A stretch of 64,000 nucleotides of DNA from CAVWXT01 sp963759115. Its GTDB lineage: Bacteria > Planctomycetota > Planctomycetia > Pirellulales > Thermoguttaceae. The stretch lies in contig CAVWXT010000008.1 in the NCBI GenBank assembly GCA_963759115.1, forward strand, positions 209,195 to 273,194. The letters are read 5' to 3'. Below are positions 31,636-40,415 of the stretch, in pieces. Position numbers and translations under genes: made by a program. The notes under the pieces are model-generated. The model saw only the letters and a program-made list of their open reading frames with translations. It had not been told where the DNA came from and did no database searches. Within the stretch, counting starts at the first letter, position 1, and the number at the start of each line of letters is the position of its first letter.

Positions 31636-32727
31636 CTAAATAGCCTTGCGTAATCCTGGGAGGTTTGCTTTCTCCGTTGCGTACAAGCGTTGGAGTTCTT
31701 TATCCCGCTTGCGGAGATACCAGCGAACCTCCTTCATCAACTCGTTCATAGTGCGGCACTGATGGTTTCGAGTGACGTTCGCGTGCAGATCGCGCCACAC
31801 CCGCTCGATGCGGTTGTGGTCCGGGCAGTAGGGCGGGAGGAAGTGCAACTGTACTTTGTCGCCCAGCTTCGCCAGGACCAGTTCGACTTGTCGGCTGCTG
31901 TGGATGCGGTAGTTGTCGAGGATCAGATGGATCCGTTTGGCGTCCGGATAATCGCGCTGCAGCAAGTACCACAACTGCCAGATGAACAGCAGGCTGGTCT
32001 TGCGCTCCGCCTCGACCCAGGTCAAGCGGCCTGTGCGGGCGCTGAGCGCGCCGGCCAAGTAACGTTTCTCGTTCTTGCCGGGCGTCAACACCGTTTTTTG
32101 CGTCCCGCGAAGCATCCAGTCTGGACCGATCTTGGGATTCAGGTGAATGTCCACCTCGTCCACATAGACGATGACCTCGTCCTTGGGCAAGGTCTCGATC
32201 AACCGTCTCAGGAGCCGCAATCGCCGTGTTTTCCGGGCTTTCTTCCACGGACAGCCCACGATCGGCTTGGGACGGCCCAAACGAATCCGCAACCGCTTCA
32301 GCAGGCGACTCATCGTTGTGCAACTGATGCGGACACCTGTCTCCTTGGCCAAGACCAACGCGAGCAGCTCTTGGGTCCACGTCGGACGCCGGTGCCGGTA
32401 GTCCCGCGGCGACTTGGCAACTACCTCGAACAACGCGGCTTCGTACTCCTCGCTCACCTTCGCTTCGCCGTTGTCCTCCCGCCGGTCGGCCAGCCCGCTC
32501 GGCCCTTCGTCGATGAATCGTTGTGCTGTTCGATACACCTGGGACTCCGAGCATTGCCCGCCCGCCACGATCGCCGCGGGGGATTTCCCTTGCACCAGGC
32601 TCAAGATAATCTTGCATCGGCCACGCAGTCCGGCATCGCGTGCCGCCTTCGCGAAGGCCCTCAAAATCCGGCGCTCGCGTGTTGACAATGTCTGCCACGT
32701 CTGGTGTACTTTCCGTTGGACTTTCAT
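31636..32727 (-). CDS. IS630-family transposase
   Basis: 363 residues, intact. An N-terminal helix-turn-helix (KIILSLVQGKSPAAIVAGGQ; VYRTAQRFIDEGPSGLADRR) precedes a Tc1/mariner-type DDE domain: EVIVYVDEVDIHLNPKIGPD (first D), IHLILDNYRIHSS (second D) and LPPYCPDHNRIERVWRDLH (E). The stop codon lies at the very edge of the element. Intact coding plus conserved terminal repeats suggest the element could still move. Confidence 0.93.
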   Translation of the reverse strand: MKVQRKVHQTWQTLSTRERRILRAFAKAARDAGLRGRCKIILSLVQGKSPAAIVAGGQCSESQVYRTAQRFIDEGPSGLADRREDNGEAKVSEEYEAALFEVVAKSPRDYRHRRPTWTQELLALVLAKETGVRISCTTMSRLLKRLRIRLGRPKPIVGCPWKKARKTRRLRLLRRLIETLPKDEVIVYVDEVDIHLNPKIGPDWMLRGTQKTVLTPGKNEKRYLAGALSARTGRLTWVEAERKTSLLFIWQLWYLLQRDYPDAKRIHLILDNYRIHSSRQVELVLAKLGDKVQLHFLPPYCPDHNRIERVWRDLHANVTRNHQCRTMNELMKEVRWYLRKRDKELQRLYATEKANLPGLRKAI

Positions 32728-32822
32728 CAGGGACTCCTTTCACTTGCTGCGTCTTCCAAATCGACGCAAGTGGTTGTGAGTCCTTGTTTTACCTAATCCT
32801 CCCAGGATCGCGCAAGTCTATT
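31639..32822. mobile_element. IS630-family insertion sequence
   Basis: About 1.18 kb bounded by 25-base inverted repeats: AATAGCCTTGCGTAATCCTG at the left and the complement of AATAGACTTGCGCGATCCTG at the right, both continuing GGAGG. TA dinucleotides lie at 31641-31642 and 32819-32820, as IS630 target duplications would; whether they are duplicated target or part of the repeat is not certain. To its right it abuts a broken ISNCY transposase. Confidence 0.85.
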
Positions 32823-33448
32823 CAGCGCGGAGTCCGCAAGCGAAGGGGCGTGTGGAGCGTATGAACGGAACGCTTCAGGATCGGCTGGTCAAGGCGTTGC
32901 GGCGCGCGAAGATCTCCGACTTGGAGTCGGCGAACCGATTCCTGGAGGAGACGTTTCTGGTGGGATTCAACGCGCGCTTCGCGGTGGCGGCGGCGGCGGC
33001 GGAGGACTGGCATCGCCCGCTATCGGCCGGCACGGACCTGGTGCGCATCGTGTCGATTCAAGAATCGCGGGTGGTGGCCAAGGACTGGACATTGCGTTGG
33101 CGGAATCGCATCTTGCAATTGCCGCGTGAGACGGCCGAGTTCATTCGGAGCGGTCAGCGCGTGACGGTCTGCGAACCGCTGGACGGCGTGCTGCGGGTGT
33201 TCGCTGGCCAGCGCGAAGTGTGTTGGTCGCCGATCCTGGCCCCACCGCTGCCAAAGCCGGCCAAGCGTACCGGCCCGACGGGTTCGAGTCAGGGGCACAA
33301 GCCTGCTGCGAACCATCCCTGGCGCGGCCGGCGAGTGGCTGCGGCCCGACCAGAGCCTTCCGCCCCCCTCCCGCCGCCGGCGGAAAAAGTGGCGTGCTCC
33401 GCTTCGGCTCGCTGCGCTCGCCTCGCGGAGCACGCCACTTTAGGGTAG
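32823..33448 (+). pseudogene. 3' remnant of an ISNCY-type transposase
   Basis: In the reading frame crossing the IS630 edge the protein begins YSARSPQAKGRVERMNGTLQ and continues DRLVKALRRAKISDLESANR, then NARFAVAAAAAEDWHRPL and DLVRIVSIQESRVVAKDWTL. This is the C-terminal third of an integrase-like DDE domain (the conserved Glu is in the GRVER segment). The 5' part is missing, replaced by the IS630 element. The last 20 or so residues are encoded by a palindrome (33386-33441), so even the C-terminus may be altered. Confidence 0.75.
33386..33441. repeat. Palindrome inside the ISNCY remnant
   Basis: AAAGTGGCGTGCTCCGC and its exact complement GCGGAGCACGCCACTTT flank a loop that repeats GCTCG-type units. 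It resembles the other long intergenic palindromes of the window and extends the remnant's reading frame. Confidence 0.75.
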
Positions 33449-33468
33449 ACGAAAACCATAACAGTAAC

Positions 33469-33510
33469 GGGACATTTCTATTGGCGCAAAACAGGGGACA
33501 TTTCTATTGG
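33469..33510. repeat. Direct repeat at the ISNCY right end
   Basis: GGGACATTTCTATTGG occurs at 33469-33484 and 33495-33510. Position downstream of the ISNCY remnant suggests these are terminal repeats of the old element. The matching left end was not found. Confidence 0.65.
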
Positions 33511-33584
33511 TTGACAACAGGCAGGTCAAGACGCTCCATTGACACGTCCGGTGCGCGGCACTACGCTTTCTTGGGGGGGCGTCT

Positions 33585-33905
33585 ATGATCGATCAAGCCA
33601 CGATATCCGAAGCCGTCAAGCTTCTGCTGAAAGCCGCACCCGCCGGCTCAGAAGTGATCTTGTTTGGCTCCCATGCGCGAGGTGATGCGGTTCCCGATAG
33701 CGACCTGGATTTCCTAGTTGTCGAACCGAACGTTCACTCGAAGCACGCCGAAATGGTTCGCTTGCGGGATGCCTTGCGGCCGCTGCGGGTACCGGCCGAC
33801 GTGTTGGTCACAAGCCGAGCGATCTTCGAGGACTGGCGCGACACGCCCAACAACGTCCTTTTCCAAGCCTGGACGGAAGGACGGCTGTTCCATGAAATGG
33901 GATGA
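33585..33905 (+). CDS. MNT-type nucleotidyltransferase (antitoxin of a MNT/HEPN pair)
   Basis: 106 residues with the minimal nucleotidyltransferase motif ILFGSHARGDAVPDSDLDFL (G-S-x-A-x-G ... S-D-x-D). In MNT/HEPN toxin-antitoxin pairs this enzyme adds nucleotides to the HEPN partner and silences it. It overlaps the next gene by 14 bases, so the two are translated together. Placement next to several IS elements fits a mobile or stability module. Confidence 0.88.
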   Translation: MIDQATISEAVKLLLKAAPAGSEVILFGSHARGDAVPDSDLDFLVVEPNVHSKHAEMVRLRDALRPLRVPADVLVTSRAIFEDWRDTPNNVLFQAWTEGRLFHEMG

Positions 33906-34281
33906 ACAGGCGGAACGCTTGCGGCGTAAAGCGGCCGGTGACGAGGAGGTCGTGAAGGCCCTGCTGGAGATTTCGTCGGTTCCGGATGAAGTGATCGGCT
34001 TCCATGCCCAACAGGCCGTCGAGAAGCTGCTGAAAGCGTTGCTCAGCCATCGGCGCATCACCTTCCGCAGGACGCACGACCTGACGGAACTTCTCGATCT
34101 GCTTGCGGCGAGCGGCGTGGCGTGGCCATCAGAAATTGCCGAAATTCGCCGACTTGGACCTTATGCGGCCGAGTTCCGCTATGAGGACTTCCCGTTGGAG
34201 ACTGCGGAGCCGTTTGACCGTCGCTGGGCCGCCGAATGCGTCGAACGAACACGGAACTGGGTCGGCTCGCTGCTCTCGTAG
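33892..34281 (+). CDS. HEPN-domain protein (toxin of a MNT/HEPN pair)
   Basis: 129 residues, helical. Seen: IGFHAQQAVEKLLKALLSHR and ITFRRTHDLTELLDLL, the classic HEPN core in which the Arg/His of the R-x4-6-H-like segment (RRTHDL) would act as an RNase site or bind nucleotide. The N-terminus WDEQAERLRRKAAGDEEVVK is typical. The start at 33892 lies inside the end of the nucleotidyltransferase gene. RNase activity is family knowledge, not shown here. Confidence 0.87.
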   Translation: MKWDEQAERLRRKAAGDEEVVKALLEISSVPDEVIGFHAQQAVEKLLKALLSHRRITFRRTHDLTELLDLLAASGVAWPSEIAEIRRLGPYAAEFRYEDFPLETAEPFDRRWAAECVERTRNWVGSLLS

Positions 34282-34381
34282 CGGCGTCAGCCGCCATTCA
34301 TGACGTGTCGAGCCGGCATTGCGATGACTACCAAGCATGTCGTTGGGGGCGCTAGCACCGCGCTGTTGGCCTTACGGAGCG

Positions 34382-35443
34382 TCATTCGAAGTTTGTATCC
34401 GTCAGTCTGCGTTCTCTCTCTTGCTGGCACTTCTGAAGCAGCTCCACAATGGCTGTGGGACTCTTGATCTTTTTCGCGACGTCCAGAACGGTTTCGTCCG
34501 ACTTGGTCGTCAATTCCAGGGACGCTTCGTGCTCCAACAGGAAGCCAATCACGTCGAGAAACGGTTTTATGTCTTTGTCCCGCATTCGCTGGCAGTGGAA
34601 TCGCTCGGATTGCAGCGCCACGTGCAGAGGCGTTTGCCCATCATTGTCAGCCGCATTCACGTCAAGCCCGGCCTGCACTAGCAGTCGCACGGATTCAACG
34701 TTGCCCACGTCTGCTGCGTAGTGCAGTGCGGTCGCCTCGTTTCCAACGATCGTGAAGCCACCGATCATACCCCGGTAGCTGATGCGGCGTCGAAGATTGG
34801 CTCCCGCGTCGATCAAGAGCTTGACGATGGCGGGATGATCGACCGCGTCGACCATAATCGGGAACCCCGCTTGCTGTTCGAAGTTGTCTGGGTCCGCCTT
34901 GTGCTTGAGGAGTAACTTGCAGATTTCCTCTCTCCCCGTGCGAGCCGCAACGCGCAAAGGGACGGACGGGGCACCACGAAGCTTATTGACCCACGAGTCA
35001 TCTTTTTCCAGTTGCTGCCGTATGTAATCCACGTCATTCAAGCAGATTGCCGCATCGACGGTATAGTCGGCACCGGCGGTTCGCAGCTTGTTCACGATCG
35101 TACGCCATATCTCCGCCTTCTCCCGGTTTCGGTAGAATTGCTCGGCAGCGTTCTCAAGCGGAGTCTGCGGCAACGAAGAGCAGCGAAAGTTCAACTTCGG
35201 TTTGTGCGCCAGCAGCAGATCCACCATCTTTGGATCCCGCGCAAAGTAGATGGGAGTAACGTTGTTCTCCACAGGTGCATTCACGTCCGCACCTTCGTCA
35301 AGCAGTTTCTTGACTCGGTCGAAGTCGCCATTGCATACGGCTTCGTGTAGTGTGTAATCTGGTGACTGCGCGACGCACCGCGCCATGGCAACGACGCTCA
35401 GTGCAATGACGCCGACCATGAGAACGTGAGAGAGTTTCGACAT
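34382..35443 (-). CDS. Exported ankyrin-repeat protein
   Basis: 353 residues. A signal peptide (VLMVGVIALSVVAMARCVAQ) is followed by about seven ankyrin repeats, for example YTLHEAVCNGDFDRVKKLLD with EGADVNAP, and NVESVRLLVQAGLDVNAADN with DGQTPLHVALQ. Ankyrin stacks bind other proteins; the partner is unknown. Codon use is less GC-biased than the neighbours, which with the surrounding IS elements hints at transfer. It follows the truncated gene tail at 35464-35586 on the same strand by 20 bases. Confidence 0.88.
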   Translation of the reverse strand: MSKLSHVLMVGVIALSVVAMARCVAQSPDYTLHEAVCNGDFDRVKKLLDEGADVNAPVENNVTPIYFARDPKMVDLLLAHKPKLNFRCSSLPQTPLENAAEQFYRNREKAEIWRTIVNKLRTAGADYTVDAAICLNDVDYIRQQLEKDDSWVNKLRGAPSVPLRVAARTGREEICKLLLKHKADPDNFEQQAGFPIMVDAVDHPAIVKLLIDAGANLRRRISYRGMIGGFTIVGNEATALHYAADVGNVESVRLLVQAGLDVNAADNDGQTPLHVALQSERFHCQRMRDKDIKPFLDVIGFLLEHEASLELTTKSDETVLDVAKKIKSPTAIVELLQKCQQERERRLTDTNFE

Positions 35444-35463
35444 TCTCGTCTCCTATGAGACTC

Positions 35464-35586
35464 TCAACGGAGGGAAAAATCTTGCGGGTGCTCACCGGCG
35501 ATGGCGCCAAGGATTTCGCTGGCGATTTGGATTGCCTCGGCCGAACTTGCTTCCGAAACGTGTTCCAACTCACCATAGAGAGCGCG
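35464..35586 (-). pseudogene. C-terminal tail of a gene cut by the ISAzo13 element
   Basis: The frame LYGELEHVSEASSAEAIQIA, then SEILGAIAGEHPQDFSLR, ends in TGA at 35464 and has the look of real coding sequence. It emerges directly from the left inverted repeat of the IS, so its 5' part is gone or displaced. It lies just upstream of the ankyrin gene and was probably cotranscribed with it. Confidence 0.5.
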
Positions 35587-36888
35587 CACGGATAACTTGA
35601 ACAAATTGCTATTGTGGCGTTCATTGCATTGTGTGATAACGTGTGCATGCAGGATGCACAGGTAATTGCACGGATTGAAGCCAAGTATCGGTTGCTGGAG
35701 CCGGAGTTGGATGAACGCCGACGGCGACAGTGGGCGGCAGCGGAAGCCTGTGATATCGGCTGGGGTGGGATTACAGCGGTTTCGCAGGCCAGCGGAATGT
35801 CTCGTACCACGATCACCGCCGCGCTTCATGAGTTGGAACTGCCTGAAAAAGAGCGTGCGGTTGCGGCCTGTCGCGTGCGACGACCGGGTGGCGGTGACAA
35901 GTCCTTGACAGAGACCGATCCGGGTCTGATGGCTGCACTCGAAACGTTGATTGAACCAACGACCCGTGGCGACCCCAAGTCGCCGTTGCGCTGGACGTGT
36001 AAGAGCACGCGCAACTTGGCCGAGGAACTGACGCGTCAAAGCCATCCGGTCGGCGCACGGACCGTGGCCAAATTGTTGCACCGTGCGGACTATAGCTTGC
36101 AGGCAAACCGCAAGACTCGGGAGGGATCGTCGCATCCGGATCGCAATGCCCAGTTCGAGTACATCAATGCGAGCGTCCAGCGGTTCTTGAAACGCGGCCA
36201 ACCGGCGGTTTCCGTGGATGCCAAAAAGAAGGAAAACGTGGGCGATTTCAAGAATGGCGGGAGGGAATGGTTCCCCCAGGGAACGCCCGAAGAAGTGCGC
36301 GTTTACGACTTCCTGATCAAGTCGTTGGGGAAGGCGGCTCTCTACGGCGTGTACGATCTGCTGCGGAACGAAGGGTGGGTAAGCGTCGGCATCGATCACG
36401 ATACAGCGCAGTTTGCCGTCCCCAGTATCCGTCGATGGTGGAATGAAATGGGGCAGCAGCGATTTCCGCGCCCGCGAACTTTTGATCACAGCGGATGGCG
36501 GAGGCAGCAACGGGAGTCGCAACCGGTTGTGGAAGGTGTCGCTGCAAGAGTTGGCTGACGAATTGGGCATCAAGCTGTTCGTTTGTCATTTCCCACCCGG
36601 CACCAGCAAATGGAACAAGATCGAGCATCGCCTGTTCAGCTTCATCACGAAGAACTGGCGTGCCCGCCCCCTGGTCAGCCTTGAGGTCATCGTGAATCTC
36701 ATCGCCAACACGAAGACGCGAACGGGATTGACTGTGAAAGCGGCCATTGACACAAACCATTATCCGACCAAAATCAAAGTCACTGACGAGCAACTGAGAA
36801 AGCTGCGTCTCAAACATCACAAGTTCCACGGCGAATGGAACTACACGCTCTCACCACGCAAGTAAACTTGTTCAAGTTATCCGTGCGC
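35585..36888. mobile_element. ISAzo13-family insertion sequence
   Basis: About 1.3 kb with terminal inverted repeats GCACGGATAACTTGAACAA at the left (from about 35586) and the complementary TTGTTCAAGTTATCCGTGC at the right (ending 36886). It separates a gene tail on the left from a planctomycete-type secreted protein remnant on the right. The transposase inside has one frameshift. Confidence 0.8.
35647..36865 (+). CDS. ISAzo13-family transposase, frameshifted
   Basis: About 405 residues when joined. Seen: KYRLLEPELDERRRRQWAAA, GWGGITAVSQASGMSRTTIT (helix-turn-helix), SPLRWTCKSTRNLAEELTRQ, VSVDAKKKENVGDFKNGGRE (first Asp), then in the second frame ARELLITADGGGSNGSRNRL (second Asp) and CHFPPGTSKWNKIEHRLFSF (Glu). 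The shift is near 36470, between the second and third catalytic blocks, so the enzyme is probably inactive if the base is real. The ATG at 35647 fits family N-termini better than the one at 35614. Confidence 0.87.
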
Positions 36889-37451
36889 GGCCGCTTAGTT
36901 GTCACGCGCAAGGCATCGCCGCCCAGCGGTGGTGTGACGGCTGCGGCTGCTTCACGCCCGCCTGGTGCGGAGCGCACCCTTGGGCTCGGTGCCCGGCGGG
37001 ATACGCCGCCACGGCTTGGGCGACGGCGGCCTGGAGGCCGGCCGCCTGGCCGGCACTGGGTTCGTGGTTGGCCTGGAATGCGACTCCGGGATACTATGAC
37101 TACGGCAGCAACATCACGTACCAGAACAACTACGTGTACTACGGCACCCAGCCCGTGGAGACTCAGCAGCAATACTACCAGCAGGCCGTCAATCTGGCGG
37201 GTTCCGATGCGAGTGCCGTTCCCGCCGGCGCTGCTGCCGCGGCCGGCTCGGACACGGAAGGGTAGTGGCTGCCGCTGGATGTGTTTGGCCTGAGGGCCGA
37301 GGGCCAGAAGACCCCGGAGATGGTTTTCCAGTTGGCAATCGACAAGGCCGGCGCCATCCGAGGAAATTACTACGACCAAGTGTCCGATGCCACGGCGCCC
37401 GTGACCGGGGCGGTGGACCCCAGCAGCGTGGTCCCGCCGACTCCCGAATGA
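36889..37451 (+). pseudogene. Remnant of a planctomycete-type secreted protein
   Basis: The frame shows Ala/Trp-rich sequence, then GYYDYGSNITYQNNYVYYGT and QPVETQQQYYQQAVNLAGSD. After an in-frame TAG at 37263-37265 it continues as WLPLDVFGLRAEGQKTPEMV, then FQLAIDKAGAIRGNYYDQVS, to a TGA at 37449. I know similar 'YDYG...QQQYYQQA...WLPLGVF' proteins in planctomycetes, of unknown function. The 5' end is removed by the ISAzo13 element and the middle carries the TAG. Confidence 0.65.
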
Positions 37452-37527
37452 TTCGCGATCATCCGTAGCCACGAGCAACGGCTCGTGGAGTCCTGTTTGC
37501 ACCGACAACGACAAGGAGCCGACCGGC

Positions 37528-38280
37528 ATGGATACCCAACAGGCAGAACCGGAGCCAGCGCCGCCCAACGCAAGGCGTCCTGCCTTGGTGAGGCGAGTGG
37601 GACAGACCTTGATCGCCGTGTTGCTGGTCTATTTGGCGGTGGCCTATTTGGTCATGCCCTTCGACTGGCGGTGGTACGTCCATCGCCATCCCTCGCTGGA
37701 CGACGTGCCGGGCATTACGCTCACCGGCAGCGGCATCCCGGGCGACCCGTTGAACGTTGCTCTTGTGGGCACGGAAGCCGAGGTGAAGCAGATCATGCGG
37801 GCGGCCGGCTGGTATGCGGCCGATCCCCTCGGGCTGCGGAGCGACTTGGTGATCGCTGCCGACACGGTCTTGAAGCGGCCGGACAACAAGGCCCCCGTGA
37901 GCAACCTTTACCTGTTTGGGCGGAAAGAGGACCTGGCATTCGAGGAACCCGTCGGCGACAATCCGCGAAAACGTCACCACGTGCGCTTCTGGCGGACGGA
38001 CAAACTCGATGAAGACCGCCCCCTATGGATCGGGTCGGCGACGTACGACGAACGCGTCGGCTTCAGCGGCACCACCGGCCAAATCACGCACCACATCTCG
38101 GGCGACGTCGATGCCGAGCGGGACCATTTGCTGGGCGAGTTGGAGAAGACCGGCGACCTGTCGGAAACGTACTTCGTCGACGGCTTCCACAAGACGCTGG
38201 AAGGCCGGAACGGGGGCGGCGACCGCTGGTACACCGACGGGCGTCTGGAAGTGGGAGTAATTGCCGTCAAGCCACCCTAG
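37528..38280 (+). CDS. LssY C-terminal-domain membrane protein
   Basis: 250 residues. One membrane helix at about 24-45 (TLIAVLLVYLAVAYLVMPF) anchors a domain like the C-terminal part of LssY: SGIPGDPLNVALVGTEAEVK, IMRAAGWYAADPLGLRSDL, RFWRTDKLDEDRPLWIGSAT, ITHHISGDVDAERDHLLGEL and YFVDGFHKTLEGRNGGGDRW. The biochemical role is unknown. AAGGAG stands 13 bases before the start. Frame intact. Confidence 0.8.
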   Translation: MDTQQAEPEPAPPNARRPALVRRVGQTLIAVLLVYLAVAYLVMPFDWRWYVHRHPSLDDVPGITLTGSGIPGDPLNVALVGTEAEVKQIMRAAGWYAADPLGLRSDLVIAADTVLKRPDNKAPVSNLYLFGRKEDLAFEEPVGDNPRKRHHVRFWRTDKLDEDRPLWIGSATYDERVGFSGTTGQITHHISGDVDAERDHLLGELEKTGDLSETYFVDGFHKTLEGRNGGGDRWYTDGRLEVGVIAVKPP

Positions 38281-38415
38281 TCGCCATACACCCATCGCGA
38301 TGCGATTGAGGAATTGCGCTCATGATGGACGAGGAATCCCGGACGGAAGGGACATCGCCGAGCGAGAAGGCACAGGCAGCCTTCCGGCGAGAGAGCAACC
38401 GCCAGGAGTCCGTCG

Positions 38416-39912
38416 TCAGAAGTCCAAGTGCAGGCGGCAGCCAAGGCCGTTAATGTTCCCGCTCGTGTTATTCACGTAATCCAGGTGCGTATACACGTAA
38501 TTCACCATGAAGTGGACTTGCGGGTTGATGTACCAGTCGACGCCTGCCGTAACGTCGTTCTCCCAGCCGGCTTGGGCACCCGAAGAAGGCGTCAACACGG
38601 GCTGACCGGATGCCAGGTCGAGGTAAGTGTAGCGGCAAATGAGCTGCACGGGCATGTGGCGCGCGAAGAATCTGCCGCGAGGACACTGTGGGGCGTCCTC
38701 CTCCCAAACCTGTCGCGACCACACGCCTTCTTTCTTGTCGTAACAGCGATGATCGTCTGGATTCAGAAAGAACCCCATCTCGGCATACGCGCCCTGATAG
38801 GTGGCATTGCCGCGCGGGCCGCTGAAGGTTCCGTTGCTGAACTGCTCGAATACGTTGGTCGCCCTCGCAACCTCGTACTCCGCCGACAGGGAGAACCGCC
38901 CAAAGACCCCCGCGATCTCGGCGCTGACAACTTGTACCGGGTCGGAGGTGAAGAATGAGCCTGTCTGGATGATGTTCGGGACCTGTTGCGAGCCCGCGCC
39001 GGCCCGGACCAGCGGTCGATTGGCCGTGCCAAAATTGTGGTCGTCGGTTCCGCTGTAGTTGTAGCCGATTCCCACGTGCAGCAGGCGCTGGCCTTCCTCC
39101 TCGTAGATCGGCAAGGCGGTCAGCCGGCCGGTAGCCGCATATTCGCCGTCACCTGCGCCAAACGCAAACGGGTTGACGGTCTGCTTGCCAACGCGGGCCA
39201 ACGACAAGGCAGCGGTAACACGGTCATCCCAATACGAATCGAAGACCATCATGCCCGTAACAAATTGGAACGGTTGAAAGAAGGCGTCGTGGCCCGGCGA
39301 TCGTTCCATGTAGTACAGATCGTTGCTGGAGGTCGAATGCTCCAACCCAATCGGCTGTTTGAAATGGCCGAGGCGGAAGTTCTCGACAACGGGCACTTCT
39401 TTGAACGTGAGATAGAAGTCCGTCAGGCCCACGCTGCCAATTTGGGCGGTGGTGTCCTGATTGGTTACGTCCTGGATGTTGGCAAAGTTCACTTCCGTTG
39501 CGAAGTCGATTGTCTCACCGATCGTTCCGTCAGCACGCAGGCGTGCGCGGCGCATATCCGCACCGTCCTGTAGTGCGAACGGCAGGGTTGCCGTCTGGTT
39601 GTACCAGGTGTTATCGAAATCGAACCTGCCGCCAACGTGTAACCGAAACGCACGATCGTCGCTTTCCGCCACCAGGCCGTTGTCCCAAAAGACGTTCAGT
39701 CGCGGGCGCTTGTCGTCGTCGACGGGCTGACTCGGCGGGACTCCCGTCGGCGCACCATCCCGGCCGAACTCGGGCGTTGGTTGCGGCAGCGCGGGCAGGC
39801 TTCCGTTCGCCGGTCGGGCGAAAACTCCTTCGTCGCCGTGTAACGCGACGATGCGCGTACCGAGCAAGGCCAAACACAGAATGCCAATGGCAAGAGTTCG
39901 GAGTGAGTTCAC
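38416..39912 (-). CDS. Outer-membrane porin of the phosphate-selective O/P type
   Basis: About 498 residues. I choose the GTG at 39912 (VNSLRTLAIGILCLALLGTR), which has GGGGGA upstream and yields a signal peptide; the frame is open 32 codons further without a ribosome site. The barrel includes FRLHVGGRFDFDNTWYNQ, RARLRADGTIGETIDFATEV, LGHFKQPIGLEHSTSSNDLY (a hallmark of the family) and closing strands up to NGLGCRLHLDF, ending in Phe as outer-membrane proteins do. OprP and OprO pass phosphate and polyphosphate; selectivity here is not proven. It lies far from the pst genes and I saw no Pho-like array before it. Confidence 0.88.
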   Translation of the reverse strand: MNSLRTLAIGILCLALLGTRIVALHGDEGVFARPANGSLPALPQPTPEFGRDGAPTGVPPSQPVDDDKRPRLNVFWDNGLVAESDDRAFRLHVGGRFDFDNTWYNQTATLPFALQDGADMRRARLRADGTIGETIDFATEVNFANIQDVTNQDTTAQIGSVGLTDFYLTFKEVPVVENFRLGHFKQPIGLEHSTSSNDLYYMERSPGHDAFFQPFQFVTGMMVFDSYWDDRVTAALSLARVGKQTVNPFAFGAGDGEYAATGRLTALPIYEEEGQRLLHVGIGYNYSGTDDHNFGTANRPLVRAGAGSQQVPNIIQTGSFFTSDPVQVVSAEIAGVFGRFSLSAEYEVARATNVFEQFSNGTFSGPRGNATYQGAYAEMGFFLNPDDHRCYDKKEGVWSRQVWEEDAPQCPRGRFFARHMPVQLICRYTYLDLASGQPVLTPSSGAQAGWENDVTAGVDWYINPQVHFMVNYVYTHLDYVNNTSGNINGLGCRLHLDF

Positions 39913-40415
39913 AACTCCCCCTGCCGGGACTGCTCGTCTGACGATGCGGCAACGGAAAGGCGGCCAAGCCAGTTGCTGTCGGATGTAATCACCGTCTGAA
40001 ATCCGCATCAGCCGGCACTTACAATATGTGGCTCAAAAGCACCGCAAATGGCCCCTTACCGCTACAATCGTTATCGTCCGCAAAGTCATACAGGTTTAGC
40101 GATTTCTCCCAACCTGCCATGTTTGCCGGAAGCAATCGCCGCACCAAGTCTTGAGTGCACCACCGATTCCGGCTCTTCTGACCGTATTTCAGTCATATCC
40201 TGATGGGCAGTCATAGCCTGATGCCCAGTCATAGTACCTTGAAGCCCGATTTGCGGAAAATCCGAAGAACTTGATAGGTCCCGAACCCTCACCAAGAGGT
40301 GGGTGATGGGGCTCACCTTTGGTCTCGGCAACCTGCCACCCGCGAGGCCAGATTGGGAAATCATGCTCGCCGTCCGTTTCCGAGGCAATCAGCGACTTTT
40401 CAGAGTCAATACGTC
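39913..40415. other. Divergent intergenic region between the two outer-membrane genes
   Basis: About 500 bases that must hold both promoters. At 40190-40236 three copies of a unit starting CAGTCATA stand 18 bases apart; only the first two are full. No array with 11-base spacing and no convincing RNA fold was seen. Confidence 0.55.

Noticed and set aside
40190..40236. CRISPR-like array of CAGTCATA units
   Set aside because: Units are 18 bases apart without spacers of CRISPR length, only two are full, and no cas gene is near.
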